A stretch of 64,000 nt of DNA from Bacillota bacterium (GTDB taxonomy: Bacteria; Bacteroidota; Bacteroidia; Bacteroidales; Bacteroidaceae): positions 62,001 through 126,000 of the forward strand of contig JAMPFD010000006.1 of assembly GCA_023664625.1 (NCBI GenBank), given 5' to 3'. The notes below the pieces were generated by a model. That model made no database searches. It had not been told where the DNA came from and worked only from the letters and a program-made list of their open reading frames with translations. The translations under genes and the position numbers were made by a program. Positions 44,172 to 54,208 of the stretch are shown here, piece by piece (the first letter of the stretch is position 1; the number at the start of each line of letters is the position of its first letter).

Positions 44172-44912
44172 ATGGATAAATATGGAATTATAGGTCATCC
44201 TCTCGGTCATTCTTTTTCTCCGGGATTCTTTAATGAAAAGTTCCGTAATGAGAATATAGATGCGTCGTATGAGATGTTTGATCTTCCGCAGATAGACGCA
44301 ATTTTGGAAGTGCTGGCATCAAATCCGGAGCTTCGCGGACTGAATGTCACAATACCGTACAAGCAACAGATAATGCACTATCTTGACGAACTGAGTGACG
44401 AAGCCAGGGAGATTGGTGCCGTCAATGTCGTGCGTGTTTCGCATGATGACGGGAATGTGCATCTGAAAGGATATAATAGTGATGTCATTGGGTTTACACG
44501 TTCAATAGAACCACTTTTGGAAAAATACCATAAAAAGGCACTTGTCCTGGGTACGGGCGGCGCGTCAAAGGCAGTGGAGTACGGATTGAGGAAACTTGGA
44601 CTTGAGACGGTGAGAGTAAGTCGCTATGAGCGTCCGGAGACTATTCAGTATGAAAAAATCACGGCGGAGGTTGTCAGGGAATATAATGTGATTGTCAACT
44701 GTACTCCCTCCGGCATGTACCCTCATACAGAGGAATGTCCCCGACTGCCTTATGAGGCCATGGGCTGCCACAATCTGCTTTATGATCTTATATATAATCC
44801 GGATGAGACTCTTTTTATGAAAAAAGGACGAGAGCATGGTGCAATAACGAAAAACGGTCTTGAGATGCTTTTGCTTCAGGCGTATGCTTCTTGGGAATTC
44901 TGGAATGAATAA
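44172..44912 (+). CDS. aroE: Shikimate dehydrogenase
   Basis: A 246-residue NADPH-dependent dehydrogenase of the shikimate pathway. The N-terminus YGIIGHPLGHSFSP binds shikimate, NVTIPYKQ near 59 has the catalytic Lys, and VLGTGGASKAVEYGL near 126 is the NADP loop; NCTPSGMYP near 178 is also characteristic. Normal length. Confidence 0.94.
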   Translation: MDKYGIIGHPLGHSFSPGFFNEKFRNENIDASYEMFDLPQIDAILEVLASNPELRGLNVTIPYKQQIMHYLDELSDEAREIGAVNVVRVSHDDGNVHLKGYNSDVIGFTRSIEPLLEKYHKKALVLGTGGASKAVEYGLRKLGLETVRVSRYERPETIQYEKITAEVVREYNVIVNCTPSGMYPHTEECPRLPYEAMGCHNLLYDLIYNPDETLFMKKGREHGAITKNGLEMLLLQAYASWEFWNE

Positions 44913-45039
44913 TAGGAATAAGGAAGGATAAGGCTTGAGTTTATGCAGGCCGGGTCCTTCCATTTTCTGTATTTTCGAGCGACAGTCTAAAAAAAAATAA
45001 AGAAACGTATTAAAAACAAATACTATATTAGAAGGAATA

Positions 45040-46206
45040 ATGAGTGACAATCGTTATATGATGCGCGGAGTAAGTGCCGCAAAGGAAGATGTTCATAATG
45101 CCATAAAGAATATCGACAAGGGAATTTTCCCGCAGGCTTTTTGTAAAATAATACCAGATATTCTTGGAGGAGATCCGGAATATTGCAACATAATGCATGC
45201 TGATGGTGCCGGCACAAAGTCGTCACTGGCATATATGTATTGGAAAGAGACCGGCGATATAAACGTTTGGAAAGGTATTGCACAGGATGCCATTGTGATG
45301 AATACTGATGACCTTCTTTGTGTAGGTGCTGTCGACAATATTCTTGTATCGTCAACTATAGGAAGAAATAAGATGCTCATCCCGGGAGAAGTTATATCCG
45401 CAGTTATAAATGGCACTGACGAACTTCTTTCTGAAATGCGCGAAATGGGTGTTGGAATATATCCTACAGGTGGTGAAACTGCTGATGTAGGAGACCTTGT
45501 ACGTACGATTATTGTTGATTCGACAGTAACGTGCCGAATGAAGCGCAGTGATGTCATTGACAATAAAAATATCCGGCCGGGTGATGTGATTGTCGGTTTT
45601 TCATCCAGTGGACAGGCAACGTATGAGAAGCAATATAATGGCGGTATGGGGTCTAATGGTCTGACTTCTGCACGTCATGATGTCTTTTCAAAGTATCTGG
45701 CAGAGAGATATCCGGAATCCTATGACCGAAAGGTGCCTGATGAATTGGTATATTCAGGGACAAAGAAACTTACTGATATTATTAATGAGCTTGGCGTGGA
45801 TGCCGGGCGGCTTGTCCTTTCTCCTACACGTACCTATGCTCCGGTTATAAAGAAAATCCTTGACGAAATGCGCTCGGATATTCATGGTATGGTTCATTGC
45901 ACAGGCGGTGCTCAGACGAAAGTCCTTCATTTTGTAAATGATAATTGTCGTGTCGTGAAGGACAATATGTTCCCTGTACCTCCGCTCTTCAAGATGATTC
46001 ATGACGAAAGTGGTACTGATTGGAAAGAGATGTACCAAGTTTTCAATATGGGACATCGTATGGAAATCTATGTCAGCCCGGAGATGGCAGAAAAAGTCAT
46101 TGCCATCAGTAAATCATTCAATATTGACGCACAGGTTATTGGCCATATTGAAGAGGGGCAGAAATCATTGACCATAAAATCTGAGTTTGGGGAATTCAAC
46201 TATTAA
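45040..46206 (+). CDS. purM: Phosphoribosylformylglycinamidine cyclo-ligase (AIR synthetase)
   Basis: A 388-residue ATP-dependent enzyme making AIR in purine synthesis. The family pattern is seen in GDPEYCNIMHADGAGTKSS near 46-64, DAIVMNTDDLLCVGA near 85-100, PTGGETADVGD near 145, and GFSSSGQATYE near 185. Longer than the E. coli enzyme, as usual for Bacteroidetes. With purC and pyrF nearby it belongs to a nucleotide-rich neighbourhood. Confidence 0.94.
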   Translation: MSDNRYMMRGVSAAKEDVHNAIKNIDKGIFPQAFCKIIPDILGGDPEYCNIMHADGAGTKSSLAYMYWKETGDINVWKGIAQDAIVMNTDDLLCVGAVDNILVSSTIGRNKMLIPGEVISAVINGTDELLSEMREMGVGIYPTGGETADVGDLVRTIIVDSTVTCRMKRSDVIDNKNIRPGDVIVGFSSSGQATYEKQYNGGMGSNGLTSARHDVFSKYLAERYPESYDRKVPDELVYSGTKKLTDIINELGVDAGRLVLSPTRTYAPVIKKILDEMRSDIHGMVHCTGGAQTKVLHFVNDNCRVVKDNMFPVPPLFKMIHDESGTDWKEMYQVFNMGHRMEIYVSPEMAEKVIAISKSFNIDAQVIGHIEEGQKSLTIKSEFGEFNY

Positions 46207-46394
46207 GATTCCTTGTATAGGAATCATACTTGTTCTTGGATATAGTATGCCTTATATTGCAAAGGAATAGCTAAAAAGGGATGTCGGATTAAATAAGTGA
46301 TTGTTTCATTCACAGTTGCCGGTTTTGGCTATCAGCAACTTAGGTCGGATGAAAGGACACTATTGCTTGAATACCAATAATTGTAACTTAGAAT

Positions 46395-47507
46395 ATGACA
46401 GAAAATAACAGTATACTACAGAAGCTTGACGGTCTTGAGGCACGCTATGAGGAAGTTTCCACTCTCATAACAGACCCAAATGTCATTGCAGATCAGCAAC
46501 GCTATGTTAAGTTGACACGCGAATATAAAGACCTCGAGGATATTATGAAACTCCGCAAGCAATATATAGAGTGTTTGGAGGGTATTGCAGAGGCAAAAGA
46601 TATTATGATGAATGAGTCGGATGCTGATATGAAAGAAATGGCTCGTGAACAGCTTGCAGAGAATGAGACCTTGATGCCAAAATTGGAGGAGGATATAAAA
46701 ATGGCCCTTGTACCGAAAGATCCTGAGGATGCAAAGAATGTTGAAATGGAAATTCGTGCGGGAACTGGTGGTGATGAGGCATGTCTTTTTGCAGGTGACT
46801 TATTTAAAATGTATAAGGCTTATTGTGAATCCAAGGGATGGAGTCTTTCTGTTACAGATGTATCAGAAGGTGCTGTCGGAGGATTCAAGGAAATTGATTT
46901 TGCCGTTTCTGGAGAGAACGTCTATGGCATTTTGAAATATGAATCAGGGGTTCATCGTGTACAACGTGTGCCTGTTACGGAATCTAACGGACGTATGCAG
47001 ACAAGTGCTGCAACCGTTGCGGTTCTTCCTGAAGCTGAAGCCTTTGATGTCCAGATAAATGAAGGAGAAATCAAATGGGATACCTTCCGTTCTTCAGGTG
47101 CGGGCGGACAGAATGTCAACAAGGTAGAGTCTGGTGTCCGCGCAAGATATATGTGGAAAAATCCTAACACAGGAGAGACAGAGGAAATTCTTATAGAGTG
47201 TACAGAAACACGCGATCAGCCAAAGAACAAGGAAAGGGCACTTGCCCGTTTACGTACATATATTTATGATAAGGAGCACCAGAAGTATTTGGACGACATC
47301 GCATCGCGCCGAAAGTCTCTTGTGTCTACCGGTGACCGTTCTGCAAAAATACGTACATACAACTTTCCACAGGGGCGTGTGACAGACCATCGTATTGGGT
47401 TTACCACCCATGACCTTCAGGGCTTTCTTGGAGGCAATATCCAAGATATGATTGATGCTCTGACTGTTGCAGAGAATGCAGAACGCATGAAAGAAGCTGA
47501 ATTATAA
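46395..47507 (+). CDS. prfA: Peptide chain release factor 1
   Basis: A 370-residue class I release factor. The codon-recognition tripeptide PVT (RVQRVPVTESNGR, near 195) identifies RF1, for UAA and UAG. The peptidyl-tRNA hydrolysis motif GGQ is in SSGAGGQNVNKVESG near 238. Full length, with both helical N-domain and C-terminal domain. Confidence 0.96.
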   Translation: MTENNSILQKLDGLEARYEEVSTLITDPNVIADQQRYVKLTREYKDLEDIMKLRKQYIECLEGIAEAKDIMMNESDADMKEMAREQLAENETLMPKLEEDIKMALVPKDPEDAKNVEMEIRAGTGGDEACLFAGDLFKMYKAYCESKGWSLSVTDVSEGAVGGFKEIDFAVSGENVYGILKYESGVHRVQRVPVTESNGRMQTSAATVAVLPEAEAFDVQINEGEIKWDTFRSSGAGGQNVNKVESGVRARYMWKNPNTGETEEILIECTETRDQPKNKERALARLRTYIYDKEHQKYLDDIASRRKSLVSTGDRSAKIRTYNFPQGRVTDHRIGFTTHDLQGFLGGNIQDMIDALTVAENAERMKEAEL

Positions 47508-47544
47508 CGACATTATTTCTAATAATAAGACACACAAATCTCTC

Positions 47545-47685
47545 ATGGCAATACATTACACAAGGAAGAACGATTCTGTAGACGAGCAAACTATGAACGT
47601 AACAGAGTTTATTCAACGTATGGTTGACAGTCGCCGCCAGCCTGAGCGTCATCGTAAAGAAAACAATGTTGAGTCAACGAAATAG
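47545..47685 (+). CDS. Small charged protein between prfA and pyrF
   Basis: A 46-residue frame (AIHYTRKNDSVDEQTMNVTE, ending RHRKENNVESTK). It starts 37 nt after prfA with in-frame charge-rich sequence and is followed 9 nt on by another small gene. No family recognised, but packing suggests it is real. Confidence 0.5.
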   Translation: MAIHYTRKNDSVDEQTMNVTEFIQRMVDSRRQPERHRKENNVESTK

Positions 47686-47694
47686 TTATATAGC

Positions 47695-47919
47695 ATGAAT
47701 AGGTTTTTGAATGACATGCGTTCGAACTCTCACGGTTGGTCACTTCGTGAGAATATTCGTACTTTAATCTGTATTTGTATAGCAGTAGCTGTTGTTAAAG
47801 CGTTTGAGATTAAGGTATGGTATTTGTGGTTTGGACTCTATGTAGTAATATATGTAGCCGCAGAAATATTGTGTATTGTAATAGAAAGAGGTTTTAAAAT
47901 GTTAAAACATAAGAAATGA
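47695..47919 (+). CDS. Small two-helix membrane protein
   Basis: A 74-residue protein with two hydrophobic segments (~22-38 and ~42-65) and a basic end (KMLKHKK). Its stop overlaps the pyrF start by 4 nt (ATGA), so it is coupled with pyrF. Family unknown. Confidence 0.65.
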   Translation: MNRFLNDMRSNSHGWSLRENIRTLICICIAVAVVKAFEIKVWYLWFGLYVVIYVAAEILCIVIERGFKMLKHKK

Positions 47920-48731
47920 ACAGACAAGAACTCGTATCACAGATACGCGGGAAAAAGAGTTTCCTGTGTGTAGGTTTGGATGTTGATTTGAAAAAAATCC
48001 CGCAGCACTTATTGGCTGAGGATGATCCAATCTTCGCTTTCAATAAAGCAATAATTGATGCCACAGCACCATACTGTGTTGCATATAAGCCAAATCTTGC
48101 ATTCTATGAGGCATTTGGCGTGAAAGGCATGATGGCATTTGAGAAGACGGTAAAATATCTGAGTGACACATATCCTGAGCAATTTATTATTGCGGATGCT
48201 AAGCGTGGAGATATTGGTAATACGTCAAAAATGTATGCGCAGACTTTCTTCGAAGAGTATGATGTAGATGCACTCACCGTTGCTCCGTATATGGGAGAGG
48301 ACTCTGTAATACCATTTCTTGACGGATATGTCGGGAAATGGGTTGTCCTGCTTGCATTGACTTCAAATAAAGGATCTTTTGATTTCCAGCTTATGGAAGA
48401 TGTTACAGGAGAACGTCTGTTCGAGAAAGTTATTAAGAAGTCTCAGCAATGGGGTAATGATGAGAACATGATGTATGTTGTAGGTGCGACACGTGGTGAA
48501 ATGTTCAAAGATATACGTAAGGTTGCACCGAATTCATTCTTGCTCGTGCCTGGCGTAGGAGCACAGGGCGGTTCTTTGGAAGAAGTATGCAAATATGGTA
48601 TGATTGACGATTGCGGTCTTCTTGTTAACTCCTCACGCGGAATAATCTATGCCTCAAATGGTAAGGATTTTGCTGATGTAGCAGGAGAAAAAGCTAAAGA
48701 ATTACAAGAGCAGATGGCAGTTTTATTATAA
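47916..48731 (+). CDS. pyrF: Orotidine 5'-phosphate decarboxylase
   Basis: A 271-residue enzyme making [17 protein letters not shown] at the start and the catalytic [11 protein letters not shown] near 88-98 (Asp-Lys-Asp tetrad) identify the longer subgroup of the family (type 2), along with VGATRGEMF near 188 and [10 protein letters not shown] near 208. Confidence 0.95.
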   Translation: MNRQELVSQIRGKKSFLCVGLDVDLKKIPQHLLAEDDPIFAFNKAIIDATAPYCVAYKPNLAFYEAFGVKGMMAFEKTVKYLSDTYPEQFIIADAKRGDIGNTSKMYAQTFFEEYDVDALTVAPYMGEDSVIPFLDGYVGKWVVLLALTSNKGSFDFQLMEDVTGERLFEKVIKKSQQWGNDENMMYVVGATRGEMFKDIRKVAPNSFLLVPGVGAQGGSLEEVCKYGMIDDCGLLVNSSRGIIYASNGKDFADVAGEKAKELQEQMAVLL

Positions 48732-48757
48732 GAATATTGTCACATTTGCAATAATAG

Positions 48758-49978
48758 ATGAAGATAATTAACGACCCTGTACATGGGTTCATAAAGATAC
48801 CGAAAGGATTACTCCTGCAAATAATACAGCATCCTCTGATGCAGCGACTTACTCGCATCAGGCAGTTAGGAATGTCAAGTTTTGTATATCCAGGTGCCCA
48901 ACATACAAGATTTCAGCATTCTATAGGAGCATATTATCTTACTACGGAGGCAGTTTTAACTCTTGCACAGAAAGGAATCTTCATCTTTGATTCTGAGGCA
49001 GAGGCCGTTGAGGCGGCTATCCTCATGCATGATATTGGTCACGGTCCGTTCTCACATGTATTGGAGAACACTTTGATTTCTGGAATTAGTCATGAAGAAA
49101 TCTCTTTGAAAATGATGGAGCAAATTAACGATGACCTGGGAGGTCAGTTAAATCTTGCTCTGTCTATTTTCAAGGATAAGCATCATAAACGTTTTCTACA
49201 CCAACTGATATCTTCCCAGTTGGATATGGATCGTCTTGATTACCTTAGCCGTGATTCTTTTTTCACAGGGGTACAGGAAGGCGTTGTAGGAGGAGCCAGA
49301 ATACTGAAAATGCTCAATGTTGTAGATGATCAACTTGTCATTGACGAAAAAGGTATATATTCCATAGAAAACTATCTGACTTCACGTCGGTCTATGTATT
49401 GGCAAGTTTATTTGCATAAAACAGTGGTAGCATGTGAGAAAGTTCTTGTCAACCTGCTGATGCGTGCAAAATATTTGGCCAGTCATGGAATGGAACTTTT
49501 CTGTTCACCATATTTGAAATATTTTATTTATAATGATATAGATAAGAACATATTTGAAACCACTCATCAAGCATTATATAATTATGCGATGCTTGATGAT
49601 AATGATATTTGGTCTGCAATTAAGGTATGGGCAAATCATGATGACAAAATACTGCGGATGCTGTCAAAGGCTCTTGTCACACGTAGACAATTCAAAGTCG
49701 AAGTGTTTGACGAGCCTGTTACGGAGCACTATATAGCAGAGGTGAGGCATAAGCTCGCCGAATTGTATGAAATTTCTTGGGAAGATACTAAATATCTATA
49801 TAGTGTAGATGCTATTAAAAAGAATATGTATGACATAGATGGGGACAGTATCAAGATACTCTTGAAGACAGGTGTCACACAAGATATATGTGAGGTCTCA
49901 GACCTCCTTAATGCCGCATTATTATGTCATCAAAAACCGAAATATTACCTCTCCTTTTATAGATTAGAAACTAATTAA
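48758..49978 (+). CDS. HD domain phosphohydrolase (dNTPase-like)
   Basis: A 406-residue metal-dependent phosphohydrolase of the HD superfamily, similar in order to YwfO-like and SAMHD1-like proteins. MKIINDPVHGFI at the start, RLTRIRQLGMSSFVYPGAQHTRFQHSIG near 25-52, MHDIGHGPFSHVLE near 90 (the HD pair) and QLDMDRLDYLSRDSFFTG near 150 (last Asp). Likely to hydrolyse dNTPs; substrate not provable. Confidence 0.88.
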   Translation: MKIINDPVHGFIKIPKGLLLQIIQHPLMQRLTRIRQLGMSSFVYPGAQHTRFQHSIGAYYLTTEAVLTLAQKGIFIFDSEAEAVEAAILMHDIGHGPFSHVLENTLISGISHEEISLKMMEQINDDLGGQLNLALSIFKDKHHKRFLHQLISSQLDMDRLDYLSRDSFFTGVQEGVVGGARILKMLNVVDDQLVIDEKGIYSIENYLTSRRSMYWQVYLHKTVVACEKVLVNLLMRAKYLASHGMELFCSPYLKYFIYNDIDKNIFETTHQALYNYAMLDDNDIWSAIKVWANHDDKILRMLSKALVTRRQFKVEVFDEPVTEHYIAEVRHKLAELYEISWEDTKYLYSVDAIKKNMYDIDGDSIKILLKTGVTQDICEVSDLLNAALLCHQKPKYYLSFYRLETN

Positions 49979-50010
49979 CACCGTAAAACACTGAAAACCT
50001 TATTAATTTC

Positions 50011-50041
50011 TTTGTAGATATAAAAAGTTTTTGTATTTTTG
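50011..50041 (+). promoter_or_regulatory. Promoter of the lipid A operon
   Basis: TTTG at 50011-50014 and TATTTTTG at 50034-50041 are separated by exactly 19 nt, the full Bacteroidetes -33/-7 pattern, 20 nt before the lpxD start. Confidence 0.75.
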
Positions 50042-50061
50042 CAGAAATAATAAAATTAAAT

Positions 50062-51096
50062 ATGGAATTCACCGCAAAACAAATAGCAGAGTTTATTCAG
50101 GGACGTGTTGAGGGTGACGAGAATACCACAGTCAACACATTTGCAAAAATAGACGAAGGAAAACCTGGAGCAATCTCATTTTTATCTAATACAAAATACA
50201 CACATTACATCTATGAGACAAAGTCCTCAATTGTACTTGTTGATGAGGGACTGAAACTTGATAAAGAAGTAAGAAGTACGCTTATACGTGTGAAGAATGC
50301 CTATGAGGCAGTGGCAAGGCTTCTTCAGTTATATGAGTCAATGAAGCCTAAGAAGAAAGGTATTGACCCGCTTGCTTTCATTGATTCTACAGCAAAAATC
50401 GGTAAAAATTGTTATATCGGACCTTTTGTCGCAATTGGTCCGAATGTAGTTGTCGGAGATGGTTGCGCGATTCATCCACATGTAACGGTTAGCGAAGATG
50501 CTGTAATTGGTGAGGATACAGAAATATATAGCAATGTTGTGATATATCATGGATGCAAAATCGGTAACCGTTGTGTTTTACATGCCGGATGTGTAATCGG
50601 TGCAGACGGTTTTGGCTTTGCTCCGTCAGAAAACGGATACAATAAAATTCCACAAATAGGCATTGTTACCATAGAAGATGATGTGGAAATCGGGGCGAAT
50701 ACATGTATTGACCGCTCCACTATGGGTTCTACATTTGTACGCAAAGGTGTGAAACTTGATAATCTTGTACAAATTGCTCATAACACTGATATTGGAGCAA
50801 ATACAGTCATGTCAAGTCAGGTCGGTGTCGCCGGTTCTACAAAAGTTGGTGAATGGTGCATGTTCGGCGGACAAGTAGGCATCTCTGGCCATATTACTAT
50901 AGGCGACAAAGTCATGCTTGGTGCCCAGTCTGGTGTCCCAGGCTCGATAAAAGACAATCAGCAACTTATAGGTACCCCTCCAATGGAGATGAAACCTTAT
51001 TTCCGTTCACAGGCAATTTTCAGACGACTTCCTGATATGTATAAGGAATTGAATGAGTTGAGAAAAGAAGTTGAGAAACTTAAATCTAATAAGTAA
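50062..51096 (+). CDS. lpxD: UDP-3-O-(3-hydroxyacyl)glucosamine N-acyltransferase
   Basis: A 344-residue lipid A biosynthesis enzyme, adding the N-linked hydroxyacyl chain. After an N-terminal uridine-binding domain (~1-100) comes a left-handed beta helix of hexapeptide repeats ([20 protein letters not shown]), the catalytic His region ([18 protein letters not shown] near 236) and a C-terminal helix. It overlaps lpxC/fabZ by one nt. Confidence 0.95.
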   Translation: MEFTAKQIAEFIQGRVEGDENTTVNTFAKIDEGKPGAISFLSNTKYTHYIYETKSSIVLVDEGLKLDKEVRSTLIRVKNAYEAVARLLQLYESMKPKKKGIDPLAFIDSTAKIGKNCYIGPFVAIGPNVVVGDGCAIHPHVTVSEDAVIGEDTEIYSNVVIYHGCKIGNRCVLHAGCVIGADGFGFAPSENGYNKIPQIGIVTIEDDVEIGANTCIDRSTMGSTFVRKGVKLDNLVQIAHNTDIGANTVMSSQVGVAGSTKVGEWCMFGGQVGISGHITIGDKVMLGAQSGVPGSIKDNQQLIGTPPMEMKPYFRSQAIFRRLPDMYKELNELRKEVEKLKSNK

Positions 51097-52481
51097 TGTC
51101 TAAGCAGAAAACATTAAAAGGAAGCTTTTCTCTATGCGGAAAAGGACTTCATACAGGATTAAGCCTAACAGTAACTTTCAATCCGGCACCAGAGAATACT
51201 GGCTACAAGATTCAGCGTATAGACCTTGATGATGAGCCTGTAATAGAGGCTGTGGCTGAGCGTGTTATCGATACACAACGTGGTACGGTAGTAGGAAAAG
51301 GTGAGGTATATGTTTCTACAGTTGAGCATGGCCTTTCTGCATTGTATGCACTTGGCATAGACAACTGTCTTATTCAAGTCAATGGTCCGGAATTTCCTAT
51401 TCTTGATGGTTCTGCCGCTCCTTATGTGGAAAAGATCAATGCGGTTGGAATTGAAGAGCAGAATGCTCCAAAAGATTATTATATAATCCGCAAGAAAATA
51501 GAAGTTAAGGATGAAGAAACAGGTTCCTGCATAACTATTTTCCCTGACGAGGAGTTCTCCATTACAGCGATGTGCTCTTTTGATTCCAAATTTATAAGCA
51601 GCCAGTTTGCAACCCTTGACCATATGAATAAATACTCAGAGGAAATATCAAAGGCCCGCACATTTGTCTTTGTGCGTGACATATTCCCTCTGTTGCAAGC
51701 CGGACTAATAAAGGGCGGTGATATGGACAACGCCATTATTATCTATGAACGTGAGCAGCCACAAGAGCAGGTTGATAATTTATGTAATATGCTTGGAGTA
51801 CCGCGTATTGATGCAACAAAGCTCGGTTACATTCAGCATCGTCCTCTCGTATGGGATAACGAATGCACACGTCATAAATTACTTGACATCATAGGTGATA
51901 TGGCACTTATCGGAAAGCACATCAAAGGACGTATTGTTGCAACCCGCCCCGGACATACAATCAACAATAAGTTTGCCCGCCTGATTCGCAAGGAAATAAA
52001 GAAACACGAGATTCAGGCACCGATATATGATCCAACTGTAGAACCTGTAATGGATGTCAACCGTATCCGCGAGTTGCTACCCCATCGCTATCCTATGCAG
52101 TTGGTTGATAAAGTCATAGAACTCGGCTCCAATTCCATAGTTGGCCTCAAGAATATAACGACTGATGAACCATTTTTTACAGGACATTTTCCCAGTGAGC
52201 CTGTAATGCCAGGAGTTCTGCAGATAGAGGCTATGGCACAATGCGGAGGATTGCTCATTCTCAATACACTTGAAAATCCGGAAAGCTGGTCAACATATTT
52301 TTTGGCAATCAATGATGTTAAGTTCAAGAAGAAAGTGGTTCCGGGTGATACATTACTTTTCAGAGTAGAATTGACAGAACCAGTCCGTCATGGTATCGCA
52401 ACAATGAAAGGTTACATGCTCGTTGGCGATAAGGTTGTAAGCGAGGCAACATTCACAGCACAGATAATAAAGAATAAATAG
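51096..52481 (+). CDS. lpxC/fabZ: Bifunctional UDP-3-O-acyl-GlcNAc deacetylase / (3R)-hydroxyacyl-ACP dehydratase
   Basis: A 461-residue fusion. Residues ~1-305 are LpxC, the zinc deacetylase of lipid A: GKGLHTG near 15, STVEHGLSAL near 75 (zinc His), and HKLLDIIGDMALIG near 255 (zinc His and Asp). Residues ~315-461 are FabZ: LLPHRYPMQLVDKV (active His), GHFPSEPVMPGVLQIEAMAQ (catalytic Glu). This fusion is standard in Bacteroidetes and is a good taxonomic marker. Sits between lpxD and lpxA. Confidence 0.96.
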   Translation: MSKQKTLKGSFSLCGKGLHTGLSLTVTFNPAPENTGYKIQRIDLDDEPVIEAVAERVIDTQRGTVVGKGEVYVSTVEHGLSALYALGIDNCLIQVNGPEFPILDGSAAPYVEKINAVGIEEQNAPKDYYIIRKKIEVKDEETGSCITIFPDEEFSITAMCSFDSKFISSQFATLDHMNKYSEEISKARTFVFVRDIFPLLQAGLIKGGDMDNAIIIYEREQPQEQVDNLCNMLGVPRIDATKLGYIQHRPLVWDNECTRHKLLDIIGDMALIGKHIKGRIVATRPGHTINNKFARLIRKEIKKHEIQAPIYDPTVEPVMDVNRIRELLPHRYPMQLVDKVIELGSNSIVGLKNITTDEPFFTGHFPSEPVMPGVLQIEAMAQCGGLLILNTLENPESWSTYFLAINDVKFKKKVVPGDTLLFRVELTEPVRHGIATMKGYMLVGDKVVSEATFTAQIIKNK

Positions 52482-52484
52482 TGT

Positions 52485-53258
52485 ATGGCAAATCAAATTA
52501 GCCCTATGGCATATGTTCACCCGGATGCTAAGTTGGGTGACAACAACATTATCGGTCCTTTCTGTTATATTGATGCCGATGTAGTCATTGGTGACAATAA
52601 TAAAATGCAGAATTCTGTTACACTCAGCCAAGGCACAAGGATGGGCTCCAACAACGAAATCTTTCCTGGTGCAAGTATTTCCACAAAGCCTCAGGACTTG
52701 AAGTATAAAGGTGAGGCAACAACTTGTGAGATTGGAGACAATAATTCTATCCGTGAATACGTCACAATATCACGTGGTACAGCAAGTAAAGGCACAACAA
52801 AGGTCGGTTCGAATAACCTCCTTATGGAGAATATGCATATTGCTCATGATTGTGTAATCGGAAATCATTGTATTATCGGCAACTCAACCAAGTTCGCCGG
52901 TGAGGTCGTGGTGGACGACTGTGCCATAATTTCCTCAGAATGCCTGTTTCACCAATTCACCCATGTTGGCGGGTATGTCATGATTCAAGGTGGAAGCCGT
53001 ACCAGTCAGGATATTCCTCCTTATATCATTGCAGGCAAGGAACCAATTCGATTTGCCGGTCTAAACCTTGTCGGCTTACGTCGACGCGGCTTTTCCAATG
53101 AGACGATAACCTCCATCCGTGATGCGTATAACAAAATATACTCAAGGGGTATTATTAAAGAAGGCATCCAAGAGGTTAAGGATACAATGGTGATTACTAA
53201 GGAAATACAATATATTATTGATTTTATAGAGAATGCCCAGCGTGGCATACTACGCTGA
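52485..53258 (+). CDS. lpxA: Acyl-ACP--UDP-N-acetylglucosamine O-acyltransferase
   Basis: A 257-residue first enzyme of lipid A synthesis. A left-handed beta helix of hexapeptide repeats (IGPFCYIDADVVIGDNN) has the catalytic His in NMHIAHDCVIGNH near 125, followed by the C-terminal helical part (AGLNLVGLRRRGF). The stop overlaps the miaA start by 3 nt (TGATG). Confidence 0.95.
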   Translation: MANQISPMAYVHPDAKLGDNNIIGPFCYIDADVVIGDNNKMQNSVTLSQGTRMGSNNEIFPGASISTKPQDLKYKGEATTCEIGDNNSIREYVTISRGTASKGTTKVGSNNLLMENMHIAHDCVIGNHCIIGNSTKFAGEVVVDDCAIISSECLFHQFTHVGGYVMIQGGSRTSQDIPPYIIAGKEPIRFAGLNLVGLRRRGFSNETITSIRDAYNKIYSRGIIKEGIQEVKDTMVITKEIQYIIDFIENAQRGILR

Positions 53259-54154
53259 TGCAGACACTTGTTGTCATACTTGGACCGACGGGTGTAGGCA
53301 AAACAGATTTGTGCATTGATATTGCCAATCACCTGGGCTGTGAGATAATTAATTGTGATTCACGGCAGTTCTTCCGTGAAATCCCAATAGGCACTGCCGC
53401 ACCTACTGCTGAACAACAGCAGCAGGTGCGGCATTATTTTGTTGGAAACCTTTCTGTGGATGATTATTATTCCGCATCAGAATATGAGCAAGATGTTTTG
53501 AAGTTTCTGCAGACCCAAGACAAAAATGCAAACTTTGTCCTTACAGGAGGCTCGATGATGTATCTTGATGCCGTATGCAACGGTATAGACTGTATGCCGG
53601 CTGTTGAAGAACCTATCCGCAATAAATTGAAGATTCGTTTGGAGGAAGAAGGACTTGATGCTCTTTTAGCGGAATTGCATGAATTAGACCCAATCCATTG
53701 GAATATAGTTGACAAAAGAAATCCACGTCGCATATTGCATGCTTTGGAAATATGTTATCAGACAGGAAAGCCCTACTCTTCTTTTATGAGACAGGAAAAG
53801 CCAAAACGGCCTTTCAGAGTCATAAAAATAGGTCTGACACGGCCACGTGCAGAACTATTTGAGCGTATAAATCAACGAGTGCTTAAAATGATGGATAGCG
53901 GACTTGAAGAAGAAGCCCGCAAAGTCTGGTATAAAAAAGGGCTCAATTCCCTGAATACGGTAGGTTACAAAGAACTGTTCGCCTATTTTGATGGTGAAAT
54001 CACGAAAGATGAGGCCATACGTCAGATACAGTCTAACTCACGGCATTATATGAAGAAGCAGGAAACATGGTTTAAGAGGGACAAGGATATAAAATGGTTT
54101 CACCCAAAGGAATATAAAGAAATCATAAATTATATAGACATATCTCTTTATTGA
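53258..54154 (+). CDS. miaA: tRNA dimethylallyltransferase
   Basis: A 298-residue enzyme prenylating A37 of tRNAs that read UNN codons. P-loop GPTGVGKTDL near 8-17, NCDSRQFF near 34, and TGGSMMYLDAV near 96, all as expected. Terminal gene of the lpx operon by overlap; its 3' end contains the promoter box for the next gene. Confidence 0.94.
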   Translation: MQTLVVILGPTGVGKTDLCIDIANHLGCEIINCDSRQFFREIPIGTAAPTAEQQQQVRHYFVGNLSVDDYYSASEYEQDVLKFLQTQDKNANFVLTGGSMMYLDAVCNGIDCMPAVEEPIRNKLKIRLEEEGLDALLAELHELDPIHWNIVDKRNPRRILHALEICYQTGKPYSSFMRQEKPKRPFRVIKIGLTRPRAELFERINQRVLKMMDSGLEEEARKVWYKKGLNSLNTVGYKELFAYFDGEITKDEAIRQIQSNSRHYMKKQETWFKRDKDIKWFHPKEYKEIINYIDISLY

Positions 54155-54167
54155 AAATAAAAATGCG

Positions 54168-54175
54168 TAACTTTG
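54168..54175 (+). promoter_or_regulatory. Promoter -7 box for penicillin-binding protein gene
   Basis: TAACTTTG followed by C, 34 nt before the ATG at 54209; no clear -33 motif. Confidence 0.55.
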
Positions 54176-54208
54176 CACTCTAACGTCAAACATATAGCTA
54201 TTAAGAAA

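Noticed and set aside
51096..52481. LpxC-FabZ fusion as a novelty
   Set aside because: This fusion is normal in Bacteroidetes and so was reported only as a feature.
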